DNA of 64,000 nt from Bromus sterilis. Its lineage: Eukaryota > Streptophyta > Magnoliopsida > Poales > Poaceae. Of the stretch, positions 1 to 11,911 are shown one piece after another. The stretch covers positions 340,579,324-340,643,323 of the forward strand of contig OX465598.1 of the NCBI GenBank assembly GCA_950022295.1, read 5' to 3'. Within the stretch, counting starts at the first letter, position 1. Each line of letters starts with the position of its first letter. The notes beneath the pieces are model-generated. The model saw only the letters and a list, made by a program, of their open reading frames with translations. It was not told where the DNA came from and searched no databases. The position numbers were made by a program, and so were the translations under genes.

Positions 1-2919
1 GTACACCGCAGCGTGACTTCGTCTTCACCCGCCGCGGACGTCGTCGTAGCCGTGGCCCTGAAGCTCCCCGTGACCCCCTGCTGGCACCAAGAGATGCGGA
101 CGACGACGAGACACCCTCCCGTGCCCTCCTTTTCCATTCCCGTGCCCGGAATCGCATTCCGGCAAAGTCCGGCGAGTGCGCCGCCGTGCCCTAACCTCAC
201 CATTAATCTAACCCTAACCTCACTGACAGTGGGCCCAGCCCCTTAATTAAACCGGGTTAATTTTAAACGGAGGGATAATAACCCCCTCTCTCACTGACAA
301 AGGGACCGCACTGGTCAGCCCCTCCCCCCCCACGTCATGCTGACGTGTTGCTGATGCAGTAAATAGAAATCAAATTAATTTATTCAGTAAATTCCAGAAA
401 TTGGCTGAAACTTTGAAAAATCATAGAAAATTCATTTTAACTCCAAATTCAACATATAATATATGAAAAATGATCAGGAGAAAATCCTCTATCCAAATTT
501 CCAACTTTCAGCTATGTTGGAGTTGATCTTAAAAAGGGATCAGTAGCTTTTGCTATTTGATTTAATTGGATTTAATTCAAAATCAATTCAATTACTATTC
601 CAACTTCAAACTTTCAAATGCACCACACATCACTTGTATTTCAGAAGCATTTCCCACATATGATACTTTGGTTTCAAATGAACAAACATTAGCAAATGCA
701 AGTTGACCAAATTTGAATAACATTTGGAGTTTGAATTTGAATTTCCTTTTCAAATCAACTTCAATTAAAATGTGGCAATTCAAACATAGGTCACATCAGC
801 ACACTTCCATGCTATGTTTTGCATATTGAATGTGCATTGTATTATCTTGATTGTGCTTTACTTCCAGTGCTTCGGTGATTGCATCTTCTCGGTAGAGTTG
901 ATCTCGGAGACGAGTTCAACCTCACGTCAGAAGAGTGATACCTCGTGATCGTCAGCAAGGCAAGCAGCCCCCTCTTTGATCATGTCTATAAAATCCCAGT
1001 TCCCTCTCATTCTCGCAAATGCATGTTTAGGATGTCACCATGATACGTTCTACCGCTAGTTGAACCCATTCCTTTGCATGACCTATCATTTTGTCACAGT
1101 AGTAAGCAAACCACAATCCTAGCAGATGTAGGAGTTGGTTGATATCATGTGGCCCCTGCAACTGTTACAGCTTATTGCATGCTTAGAGTTGTTACCTGAG
1201 GCTACTTTGATGTGAGTCGGGATGGTAGTTATCATGTGAATGATGGTGGTAACGTGTTGGTGAATCTACCCTAAACAAAGGTGAACGATGAGAGGCTGTG
1301 TAGGAGTACACAGTGGGTTGTCTCGTTGAACACTGCCTTAGGCCCGAGTTCTTGTGTTGTTATCCAAGACCAAGAGTACGACCACACATTGGGCTCACTG
1401 ACCCCTCTCGGCCTAGTACCTCACCCCGGACCAGTCCAGGAGTCGCAAGTAGTTCGCCCTTTAACGATCTCAAGCAGGTGGAACCAAGGTAAGTGGTTGG
1501 CGTAGGTTGTGGGCACGTTGAATCAAGTGATCATGATCGAGTTGAGCTTGATGGCGGTCACACAACGTTTGAGTGCGCATCGGAACAATCGGCCGGATTC
1601 CGATTGTGGTCCCAACTCAAATAGGCGACTCCCTAGGACTAGACATGGTGCCGTGAGTGAAGTGTCGTGGCAGCATCCTCGCCGGTACTCACTTGAAGGG
1701 TCCATCCCCAGGCGGTAAATGATGAGGCGTGTGTGTAGCAGTACACCCCTGCAGGGTTAATGAACTATTCGAATAGCCGTGTCCGCGGTTATGGACTACT
1801 TGGAGACCTTTACTTGATCATAGATAACTTGAACCGGATACTTCTAAAACACACCAAGATAAGTGTGAGTGCTATGGCGTGATTCCTCGTGGGGAAGTCG
1901 AGGAAGGCACCATAGTGGAGTATTGGTTGGAGACTGTTACTTGGACTCATGTACGTTCTTACCTCTCTCTGGTACTCGCAGTTCAGGATTAGCCAAGTCA
2001 AAGCTGGCACTTCTACAAGTGAAACCCCACCTGATACATGTGCATGAGTAGTATAGTTCCTATGTAAGTCTTGCTGAGTACGACTTTGTACTCACGTTTG
2101 CTTATTCTATGTTTTAGAGACGAGACCACTGACCCTGATGGTGGCCTCTACCTCGAGCTTGACGTGGACCAATGTCGTATAGTTCCAGGCAGCAGCCTGT
2201 GCCCTTTGGAGGGTCGTTGTACTTTTCTTTCAGGCTTCTTAAGCCATTTGTTAAACTTGTCTTTACTAAGACATAATTTGCTTCCGTTGATGTTTGATGT
2301 AATGTTGGATCACATTCATGTGATCTCTGCTTGTAATACAACTACTATGTCTGCTCTGTTTAGCAGAAGTTATAAAGACTATGAGTTTGTAGAGTTCATG
2401 TTGTGATTACCTGCTGTTTACACTGGACATGTATGTTGCGTGTATGATTATAACATGCATGTCTTAGTGTGGGGTTCGATAGCTTAGTTGTGTTCTTGCC
2501 GGCGGTCTTTTATACACCAAGTGGCCCTTAGATGTGTGCAGCTTGGGGCATCGCGATACGATTTCTCGTGACTCTGTCACGTGGCACACTTTGTTGTATG
2601 ATCGAGCCCGCCCGAGATCCCGACTAAGTGATCGGGCTGGAGTAAGTCTATGTAAGGGTTATGATTCAATCGATAACATGGTTGAGGCGACATGTCTGTG
2701 AATATGGGATTCACCACCCATATCATTAGACTTGTGTGCGGACGATGAGGACCCATCTCAGTTGATCATCCGGCCTGAATGGGATGCCCCTCACGTTCGA
2801 TGCTTACCGAGAGTGATCTGTGCTTGGCCTTGTGTGCTTAGACAAGTGGGTACGGATCTCGGCTCTCCATGTGATTGTATTATGACCGGAATTACATACG
2901 CTAACCCCGGGTCCCGACA
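1..2919 (+). mobile_element. LTR of a Tekay/Del-like gypsy retrotransposon, cut by the left window edge
   Basis: The stretch aligns by eye with the LTRs at 7512-11440 and 20452-24365. It shares the block starting near 1281, the AAAATGATCAGGAGAAAAT segment near 465-485, and the terminus with GGGTCCCGACA ending at 2919. It starts roughly 1 kb into the LTR, so the 5' end is outside the window. What follows 2919 is not a TGGTATCAGAGC primer site, so this is either a 3' LTR or a solo LTR. The next five bases, TCATT, would be its right target duplication. It is clearly more diverged than the two LTRs of the intact copy. The GC-rich left part (1-250) is LTR sequence, not a host gene. Confidence 0.85.
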
Positions 2920-4834
2920 TCATTCATAATCGTAATGTGACCATAAAAGATATCATTCATAAAATGAGAACAACTGACTTGTTTCTCACTAATATGAATA
3001 ATTGTCTTTGCAAGATGCAAGACACACTAATAAAGTTCACATTCAAACGATCATAAATTTATTCATATATTAATCAATTGATAGATGTAGAGGGAGAGTG
3101 TTTTCGACCATCAACTATCTTGATTATCGTCAGCACACATTGTCACCTCATCCCTTCCAAGACACTCTCAAGCAGTGAGTTCAAGCATCAAATACTTAAT
3201 CAAACGCAATCAGTGTTTTGTGGGAAAAACATTTATAACTTGTATATCAAATATACTTTCTCCGTCAATGACTATTCCTGCATTGGTTCTAATCTTAAAG
3301 TTCTTAACTTTAACCTTGACCTCACGATAGGTGAACAATTCTCCTTCATGACATAGTCTAGACATGGTCTTTGTAGCTGGAAGGAAGCGGATGCAACTCC
3401 TCAACTATCGCAAAGTTACCATTCATTTAGTAATCCAAGTTATGCACAAGGTGTTCATGTATCTTATACAATTTCCACGTGACTTTCTCAGCAGGTTGTT
3501 CCTTCCACCATGGTTGAAAGAAACCCCGTCCATATACTCATATTCCATTACTCTGATTTGCGACTTAGTGCTTTCAAGTTCACCTAGCACGTCATACGTG
3601 TTGGTTAACATGCATTCACAACTTAGATTCATGGAATGAAGTATGGTGTATTGGACAGTCATTCATAAGTGACGGTGAGTACGATACTCATCATCATCTT
3701 CCTTAATGACGGAGTTATCAGGTGTATCTCTTAGCAGTTCGTATTACGTTTAGCAAGTCATTACTAATGAGTATGTCTCTAACGGTGTTGGTACACATTA
3801 ATGAAGTAAGACCCATCTACCTTAAGTTCTTCATAACGCTAAAGAGCCATAGTTATAAACATTTTAGGTATGACATTATCTACAATGATATTTGCTAAGA
3901 CATGAAGATTAAGTTCATAATATGTGGAGTTCAATTTCAATCAATTCCAAAACTCCCACTTAGTACAACATCTCTCAAATTTACTAAGTGATCACACAAT
4001 CCTCGAAGAACATACCTCCCCCAATCGTCAAGGCCATCAGTATGTTTTTCAAGGTAGGCCATCATGCCAATCAGATCATCTATGTGACTCGTGCTCGACC
4101 TTTCGATCTACTGTGTTCCAGGCCCGCATCTACATACGTCAAGCCTGCCAATACAACCTTAATGTTAGCTGTTCAGCCAGACCATATCTGCATATGCCAG
4201 GCTTGCCGAACCCAACCTCATTCGAACGCCATTTAATATGTGTGACACCCGGTATGTACGGAATGTCGGCCATATGGGAGATCCTTCCAGGCGGTGCCCA
4301 TTAAGGGAGAACACAATGTTGGTATTGTGAGAGATTATCCTATTTATGATGCCGTTGTTATATCTAGCATATTAGCAAAACATGATGTAAAACAATAAAT
4401 CATACATGCTATGATTCCCCCCGACATGCAAATTAAAGTTGAAAACGCCTTTCTACTTTATCTTTTGCAAGTTTTACGTGGCTGCTAGGGGTTTCGAGAA
4501 AAGAACCGTTTCTATCCTACGAAAACAAGACACAACACCAATCCCGCAATTGTCTCTATTACACCCCTGTCGGGGCCCTCCGTTGCAAACGTCTTCGCAA
4601 AGCTAATGTTAGAGAGACAGACAACCCCAGCCACTTATATGGTACAAGCCATATGTCAAGCGTGGAACCAGTCTAGCGTAAACGCGTAAGGTCGGTCGGG
4701 GCCGCTTCATCAGGACATTGCCGCAATGCTAAACGAGTACACGTGAGAGGGTAACAATTGGAGAATTGATGCCCACATACTAGATGTGTTCTATCCGTAC
4801 AATACATCTACGCATAGCCTTGCTCTGATATCAC
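2920..4834 (-). mobile_element. Non-coding interior of a copia-like retroelement (element F1), partial
   Basis: Read on the minus strand, this follows directly from an LTR end and a tRNA-Met-type primer site at 4833-4822, so it is the 5' part of an element's interior. No reading frame in about 1.9 kb shows gag, protease, integrase or reverse transcriptase motifs. It therefore looks like a non-autonomous or heavily decayed interior. At its left end it is broken by the gypsy LTR at 1-2919; the rest of the element should lie beyond the window. Boundaries are inferred from neighbouring elements. Confidence 0.6.
4822..4833 (-). other. Primer-binding site of element F1
   Basis: The minus strand reads TGATATCAGAGC, one base from the initiator-Met tRNA primer site TGGTATCAGAGC used by many plant copia and gypsy elements. 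It starts one base after the LTR terminus (CCCCAACA on the minus strand). This fixes the LTR at 4835 onward as a 5' LTR and the orientation as minus. Confidence 0.8.
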
Positions 4835-5398
4835 TGTTGGGGTTCGGGGAAGAAAACACAAATTTTTCTTAACCTACGATACCCAATCCCAAGACTTATG
4901 CTATGGCAATGCAAGTAACGGATGCAATAAGTTCACATACCAGTATGTAGCCGTTTAAGCGGGAAACGTTCCCGCGTGAACGTGGTTGGTGTAGTCGTAC
5001 CGGCAATCCCCGATGGCGCGCAGCTCCACGATGACTCCGATAGCCACCCGGTCCTTGAGACCGATGACGAGATACGTCCCCGTCGGAACGTTGTCGATGA
5101 AGACGCCGCGATACGGCCACGACGATGAAGTAGCACCACAAGTGTAGTGCCTCGCGGGATTATACACATACAGTATACCCGACGTCCCTCCGGGCTCCGA
5201 ACCAGGAGAGCAGCGGAAAGAAGATGGATTCGGATTCCGATTCTAGTAGCACGACGACGTGTGTATGGTGGAGAAATATCCAACCTAGTGCAGCCTCCAA
5301 ACAAGGGGAGTCCTCTCATAGGAAAGAGAGAGGAGGAAGAGAGAGAAGAGAACTTGTCTCAAAAAATCATTGAATCAAAAGGGCACCCCTACCCCTCC

Positions 5399-5405
5399 TT
5401 ATAAA
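5399..5405 (-). promoter_or_regulatory. TATA-like box in the F1 LTR
   Basis: The minus strand reads CAGCCTTTATAAGGAGGGG. A TTTATAA core in an otherwise GC-rich stretch of the LTR is where the RNA polymerase II start of a copia LTR is expected. Position and motif are seen; function is inferred. Confidence 0.45.
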
Positions 5406-6116
5406 GGCTGAGGGGAGGTGGGAACCTTCATCCCTCCCCGAGGTGGGACTAATCCCACCAAGGGGGGGGGGGGGGGTGCGCCGGCCAGGGGGAAGGCTCC
5501 TCCTTCCCCTAATGGGCCCTATGAGGCCCATATGCCTTTAATTAATTTTTAATTATATTTAATTCTATTTTAATATTTAATTCAGATAATTAAATAATAA
5601 AACATTAATTAAACATTATTAAATATATTTTGAACCTTTCAAAATACCCAGAAAAACTTCCGTCCTTCACCGGAACAATTTCCGGTGTTCTCTCCTATTT
5701 CTCCGGTGATCCCGAATCTATCCTTAATGCGTCGAATACCCTTAAGTGTAACACCCTACGGTCCGGGAAACAGCAGACATGATCGAGACAATCTCATTGA
5801 TCAATGACTAATCAATTGGACCTGGTTACAATCCTTGATAGCCCATGCGCTTCCATCGAATGAACTTCAATCGTTGTTGGATCCGTTAACCGTGTGCATG
5901 TTCCCTTTGTCCTATGGTACTTTGCTTGTCCGAGGTTTGATCATCGATATCCCATATACCTAGTTCGTCCTCGTTCTCAACAAACAAGTTTACTCGTTCC
6001 CGTGATATTACAACTCCGTGACCTAGTCACATGTTTGTGCAAACCTTATGATGCAATATCACCGAGTGGGCCTAGAGTACCTATCCGTCACTCGGATGGA
6101 CAAATCCCGCTTTGAT

Positions 6117-6119
6117 CTA
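6117..6119. repeat. CTA target-site duplication, left copy (partner 56729-56731)
   Basis: CTA stands directly outside both CACTA ends. Rejoining 6119 to 56732 restores one continuous copia LTR, which supports both the insertion and its exact ends. Confidence 0.85.
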
Positions 6120-6137
6120 CACTACTAGGAGAAAGCC
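6120..6137 (+). repeat. CACTA left terminal inverted repeat
   Basis: CACTACTAGGAGAAAGCC matches the reverse complement of 56711-56728 at 16 of 18 positions. CACTA ends start with CACTA and are bound by the element's transposase. Confidence 0.9.
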
Positions 6138-6345
6138 TAGTAGTAGCGCCCCTTTTTGGGTCATCAGTAGCGCCCCCCGGCCCGCTACTGATAGCACGCT
6201 ACAACTAACTTGTAGCAGTAGCGCGCGTACACACCCGCTACTACTACACAGGGATATCAGTAGCGCCTCCCGTAGTGCCCTCTACTACTAATATTGGCAG
6301 CAGCGCCCCCCTGTACTAGGCGCTACTGGTAAATGGGCGCTACTG
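6138..6345. repeat. CACTA left subterminal repeats
   Basis: Short motifs such as GTAGTAGCGCC, CAGTAGCGCC and GCTACTGGTA recur in both orientations over about 200 bp. The same motifs fill 56380-56710 at the other end. Such subterminal arrays in En/Spm elements are binding sites for the second (TNPA-like) protein; that role here is by family analogy. Confidence 0.8.
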
Positions 6346-6624
6346 GTATTTATTTTTCATTTTCTGTTTCTTTTTCCCATCGTATTTTTGTTGTATTTGT
6401 ACAAATAGTATACAATATAGTCTCATACACATACACAGGTTTTCTACAGAGTACAAATCTCATCATATCATACACATACAATAATCTGATGACCATATAT
6501 ATATCATCATGATCTCTCATATCCAACACAAATGATGTCTCTCATCATGTCATCTCTAAAATAGCGGTAGAAGTTGTCACAATATCATAAATACATGCAA
6601 CTACAAGCAAATTTCATCATCCAT

Positions 6625-6879
6625 CTAAACTATGGTATATACTACAAGAGCGGTCACTATGAGGAAGAGTGGAATTATGTAGTAGCTCATGAAGCGTCGC
6701 CTCTGATCTTCCTCTCGCGTTAGCGTAAATCTCAAGTAACTAGCTTCCGCTTCCTCTCTGGTATTGAACCCTCTTTGACTGCCGCCCGGGAACCGGTGCA
6801 CTTGGGCCTGACACTCTGGCCACTCATCGTACACTCCTGGAACCTTCCCTATGTACACGGCATAGCACTTCTTTGCCAT
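6625..6879 (-). CDS. Small CACTA-borne protein: RNase H1 N-terminal/viroplasmin fold plus a membrane segment
   Basis: This is an 84-residue intact ORF near the left end of the CACTA, on the same strand as the transposase genes. Residues 4-50 carry the pattern of the RNase H1 N-terminal (caulimovirus viroplasmin-type) domain: YAVYIGKVPGVYDEW, then an EC pair, a QV, an F-P-G-G turn, and F-N-T-R-E-E-A. This fold binds RNA-DNA hybrid or dsRNA in RNase H1. Residues 65-83 are hydrophobic (YYIIPLFLIVTALVVYTIV) and look like a C-terminal membrane anchor. No catalytic RNase H domain follows. It could be a separate gene or the last exon of a longer transcript, since the Ulp1-like region ends about 260 bp upstream. 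Function is unknown. Confidence 0.6.
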   Translation of the reverse strand: MAKKCYAVYIGKVPGVYDEWPECQAQVHRFPGGSQRGFNTREEAEASYLRFTLTREEDQRRRFMSYYIIPLFLIVTALVVYTIV

Positions 6880-7139
6880 CGATGATCTATGTACCTGTTA
6901 GAGATGCATATTCATCATAGGAATCCAACAATAGTACACAACATAATATACTTGAGAAACACGAAGAGAAAAAGTTAGTGAATAGATGCAACATAAAGTA
7001 ACATACATAATATAATATACACACGTTGTTCATTGTACCCTAACTAATTCACTAGCTAGCAAGCGTTACGCAAGTAGTTCAACAGGACCGTTAAATTACA
7101 TCACAAAGGTTTCATATCGCTTCAAAAAGTATAAATTCA

Positions 7140-7511
7140 ACTGAGGCATCATCGGCATAGTCAATACACTAGAACTTCCATCCATCCATATCTGGGAGGA
7201 CGCACCCTAGCTTATTGAACGACGTAATGTCCAAAAGCTGCATTCCTACGCGAGTTTTAACATCAGCTCGCGATATTGGACTGTGGTAGAACATCCCTTC
7301 TTGTCGACGAATTCTTTCATAATGATGGTTGCAATATCCTTCAGGATGCGAAAGAAGTCATCTCTTACTTTATAATCCGGTTCGGCTAAGTTTTTTTTCC
7401 CATATCATGATATGATTGTCATCTTTGCTTGCCATGCGAAGACGTTGCTGATCCTTTCTGAACTCCATCATGAGATGGATGACATAGTATCCATCGTTTG
7501 TACTTCCTTCA
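7140..7511 (-). pseudogene. C-terminal half of the CACTA Ulp1-like (C48 peptidase-like) domain
   Basis: Read on the minus strand and joined to 24371 by removing the gypsy element and one CTTCA duplication, this continues the domain through a Gln-Pro-Glu-Gly motif and NDGYYVIHLMMEF. Ulp1-like proteins of this class normally have Gln ... Cys-Gly-Tyr-Tyr-Val, with Cys as the nucleophile. Here that codon (7495-7493) encodes Asp. About 100 bp further an A8 run (T8 on plus, 7391-7398) shifts the frame. Beyond it an open frame with PDYKVRDDFF and LLDITSFNKLGCVLPDMDGW continues to about 7170. The domain is split by a 16.9-kb insertion and lacks its nucleophile, so it is not a working protease here. 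Confidence 0.65.
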
Positions 7512-10500
7512 TGTCACAACCCCAAGTTAGGTAAGTGCTAGGGTTTGAGTTCACCTTTGCATCATGCAAAAACTCAAAAGAAAATTCAAAAATGGGGAAA
7601 AGAAAAGCCCTGAGAAATTTAAATCAAATGGCCAGATAAAAATCTTTTTCCAAAAATCATTTGAACATTTGGAAAATTCCTATAAATGATGATGATCATT
7701 TTAAAAGTGGTTTGGGATCAATCCCATGCTCGTGGAATTTTCTAATTTTCAAATAATGGCTTGGAAATTAAATAAACCCCTATTTGATTTGAAATTGAAA
7801 TTATTTGAATTCCAAAAATGCCCAAAAGTTATAAGTGGCTAGCTACTTATATTCTAAGCCCACATAAAAGTTTTGGGTATTTTATAAAATGCTCTGGTAT
7901 TTTTATTTATTGGAGCAAACAAAAGACAGAAAAATAAAAAGAAAATAAAGCAGCGACTTACCTGGTGCCCTGGGCAAGGCCCACTCGCCTTGGCCTCGGC
8001 CCAGCCCAGCTCGCCGCGTGTCGTCTTCCTCCCCGCCCCTCCAAGCAGCTCCCTGGAGCTGGGGAGTGCGGCGACGACGCCACGACGACGACCGAGGCTT
8101 CTAGGCCTCCCCCTCCCTCTCTCTTGCACCACGCATCGCAGCAGAAGCCCCCCCCCCCCCCCCCGCACATCCAGCTCACCCCAGTCCCTCTCTTTCCCCT
8201 CCGGCGACGAAAACCCGAGCGCCCCCGTGACCTAGCCGGAGCGCGCCGACGCCCCGACGTGGCCACCGGCAGCCCGAGCCCCCGCGGTCTTGTCCATTCG
8301 ATCCAGCGTCGACGTCCTCTTCGAACCCCCGCGCGCCTCAATTGAAGCTTGGAACCACTGGAGACGTCGCGAGCCCCAAGACTTCGCCGCCGGCCGCCGA
8401 GGAGGATACCTCCGAATTCTCCGCCACCGAGCTCCCTCCGGCTTCCCCGAGCCCTTCTTCGCGTTCACGGTGAGGAGCTCGCCTTTTCGCCCCTGTTCCC
8501 GCCTCCTCCCGTGCCCCGGAGCCCAATTCCGGCGAGGTCCGAGCTCGGCCTACCGCCGCGGTTGAAGTAGCCATGGCCACAGGCCTCCCCGCGTTGCCCC
8601 GATGGCACAAGTGGACGCGCGCGAGCCCCAGCTCCCTGCCTGTGCCCTCCAGAACCCTCCCCGTGCCAAAAATCCCAGTCCGGAGAGAGCGCCGCCGTCC
8701 CCGATCCGCCGGCGTTAAGCCGCCGGGCACTTAGCCCTAATCACCCCCTAATCCTAACCCCTGGGCCACTGACAGTGGGCCCAGGCCACTAACTAACCAC
8801 TGTTAGTTTTAAACTAACAGGGATTTAACCCCACAGAGACAGACAGGTGGGCCCCTGTTGTCAGCCCCCCCCCTTGCGTCATGCTGACCTCATGATGACG
8901 CAATAAACAGAAAAGATTTAAAAGAATTAAACAAATTCCAGAAAATGGCAGAAAATAGGACAAACTTTGGAAAATCATAATAAATTCATACTAACTCCAA
9001 ATATAGCAAATAATATATGAAAAATGATCAGGAGAAAATTATCTATCCAAATATGCAACTTTCAACTTTGTTTGAGTTGAATTTAAATTCTAATCAGTAG
9101 CTTTTGCTATTTGATTTAAATGGAATTAATTCAAATTTAATCCAAATGCAATTCCACTTTGAACCTTTGCAATGCACATATGATCACCTACACTTCATAA
9201 GCTTATCACACACATGATCATTTGGATTACAAAATACAAATACTAGCAAATGCAACTTAGACCAATTTAAATACAATTGGAGTTTGAATTTGAATTCTCT
9301 TTCAAATCAACTTCAATTAACTTGTTGCAAATGGAACCTAGATCACATCAATACAATTCACATCATTTGACAACATAATCATGTGCTTGAGCATTGCAAC
9401 TTATTTATGCTTTGTTTATATTGTTTGCTCGGATAGAAGTGGATCCGGAACCCGAGGTCACCCCCTTCGTTGAAGACCCCGTGACTGAACCTCGTCAGCA
9501 AGGCAAGCAAACCCCCATTGATCATGTCGATAAAATCCCACTTCCCTCTCATGTCTCGCTTATGCATTGTTTAGGATGATCACCATGATAACGTTTCTAT
9601 CGCATAGTTGAACCCATATCCTTTGCATGACCTATCATCTTGTCACAGTAGTATGCAAACCACAATCCTAGCAGATGTAGGAGTTGGTTGATATCATGTA
9701 GCCCATGCAACTGTTACTGCTTATTGCATGCTTAGTGGTACAATGAGGTTGCTTATGATGTGATTCGGGATGATGATAAACATGGTGTTGATGAAAGTGA
9801 AATGTGTTGGTGAATCCACCCTAATACAAGGTGAACGATGAGAGGCTGTGTAGGAGTACACAGTGGGTTGTCTCGTTGAACATCGCCTTAAGTCCGAGTT
9901 CTTGTGTGGTGATCCAAGAAGAAGAGTACAACCACACATTGGGCTCACTGACCCCTCTCGACCTAGTACCTCACCCCGTTCGAACCCCAGGAGTCGCATT
10001 AGTTCGGAGTTCTGGTAGGGCTGTGGCACGGTCTGCGAAGTGGATGAACGGCTTTTCAAGACCGGCTTGGGACCCTGCACACATCGTTTGAGGCTGTACT
10101 GGAACCTCGGCCGGACTTCCATACGGATCCCCCTCAGATAGGCGACTCTCTGGACTAGAACGGAGCTGTGGGCGAAGTGTTGTGGTGGCATCCTCGCTGT
10201 CATCTCTTGAACGGTGACATGCAAAAGGCGGTAACTGATGAGTGTGTGTGTGTAGCGGTACACCCCTGCAGGGTTAACAAAACTATTCGACTAGCCGCGT
10301 CCGCGGTTAAGGACTGCTTGGAAAGCTTAGCTTGATTATTAGACAACTTGAACTGGATACTTCTAAAACACACCAAGATAAGCGTGAGTGCTATGGTGTG
10401 CTTCTCGTGGGGAAGTCGAGGAAGAAACCATAGTGGTGTAATTGGTTGAAGAGATGTAGTGGACTCGTGTACGCTTCTTACCTTAAGTTTAGTACTCGTA

Positions 10501-11440
10501 GTTCAGGACTAGCCAAGTCAAAGCTGGCACTTCTGCAAGTGAAACCCCACCTCCCTTTACCTTGATACATATGCATGAGTAGTATAGTTCCTATGTAAGT
10601 CTTGCTGAGTACGATTTTGTAGTCACGTTTGCTTAATCTATGTTTTAGATAAACCCACCGACCCCGATGGTGGCATCTAACCGAAGCTCGAAGATTGAAG
10701 ACTCAGACCAAGACCAAGCTAGTGTAGTCCCAGTCAGACGACTGTTTCCCTCGTGGAGGGCTTGTTTTTAGATAAGGCTTCTCTAAGCCATTTGTTAAAC
10801 TTGTCTGTACTCAGACCTACTTTGCTTCCGCTTGTTTGTTGTAATGTTGGATCACATGCTTGTGATCTCTGTGTGCACTCTGTAAGGGTTATTAATAAAG
10901 ATGTATACTTCGTAGAGAATTGTAATGATACCTGCTGTTCATACAAGGCATGTGTGCTGCGTGTATGTTTATAACATGCATGTCTTTGTATGGGTTTTCG
11001 AGACCTTAGTTGTGATCTGGCTGGCGGTCTTTTATACACCAAGTGGCTCTTAGATGTGCGCAGCTTGGGGCATCGCGATGCGATTGCTCGAGACTCTGTC
11101 TCGTGCACACTTTGATGTATGATCGAGCCCGCCCTAGACCCCAACTAAGTGATCGGGCTGGAGTAAGTCTATGTAAGAGTTATGAGATAGTCGATAGTAT
11201 GGTGAGGCGACTTGTCTGTGAATATGGGAGTTCATCACCCATATCATTAGACTTGTGTGCGGATGATGAGAACCCATCTCAGTTGATCATCCGGCCTGGA
11301 TGGGATGCCCCTCACGTACGATAATTTCCGAGAATGTTCTGTGCTTGGCCTTGTCTGCTTAGACAAGTGGGTACGGTTCTCGGCTCTCCATATGACTATG
11401 TCATAGCGGGACTTGCATACGCTAACCTCGGGTCCCGACA
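7512..11440 (+). repeat. 5' LTR of gypsy element G1
   Basis: It begins TGTCACAACCCCAAG and ends GGTCCCGACA. It contains a GC-rich block (about 7960-8760) between AT-rich flanks, and an AATAAA (10894-10899) in the 3' third that could be the polyadenylation signal. Open frames inside it are by-products of the GC-rich block and have no recognisable domain. Confidence 0.93.
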
Positions 11441-11444
11441 GACT

Positions 11445-11456
11445 TGGTATCAGAGC
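11445..11456 (+). other. Primer-binding site of G1
   Basis: TGGTATCAGAGC, a perfect match to the initiator-Met tRNA-type site of plant gypsy elements, starts four bases after the LTR end. Confidence 0.92.
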
Positions 11457-11911
11457 AGGACTGACTGTAGGATTATCAGCCTTGGCCGAAGTCGAGTCTA
11501 GCCTTCTATAGTTATATAATTACTCTGGGTATATAAGGGAACAACGTAAGGCTTCTTTTTCTCCTTACCCTCATCGATCTGAGTTCTGAGACACCCTTAT
11601 CTTTTCTACGGGATGATAGGACTAGGCTCATCTATGTCTTACTAGAACATCTCGTTGTTTGCCTCCTTATAGCCGTAGGATGGTTGTGGTTGTCCAAAGT
11701 CTCCGTGTTTTGAGTTCCTTGAAGAAGTTCTGTCCAATTTCTTCGAGATTGTTTCAATTTCCATCCCAGTATAGCCGTTATGCTGCCGGATTTGTTCCGT
11801 GTTTCGCTGAGTTATTGCCTTCGCATTATTATCCTTTCCTCCTAAATCATATCCTTTTATCCTTGAATCCATCATACAACCTGTTCTGATTGTTGATTTT
11901 TATCACACAGG

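Larger units (their letters stand above)
4835..6119 (-). mobile_element. 3' portion of the 5' LTR of copia-like element F1 (split by the CACTA)
   Basis: The plus strand begins TGTTGGGGTTCGGGG next to the primer site. The other portion of this LTR is at 56732-57201. Together they make about 1.75 kb, in the size range of BARE/Angela-type copia LTRs, and the far terminus (TGTTGGGAATGTGCCC on the minus strand) resembles those families. The family name is inference. The LTR contains a TATA-like box (5399-5405, minus), a G homopolymer near 5463-5476 and an AT-rich tract at 5530-5640. The CACTA split it at 6119/56732 with the 3-bp duplication CTA. Confidence 0.8.

Noticed and set aside
7854..8730. 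Overlapping open frames of 100-130 codons on both strands in the GC-rich LTR block
   Set aside because: They recur only because the LTR recurs, have Arg/Pro/Gly composition expected of random GC-rich DNA and show no domain.
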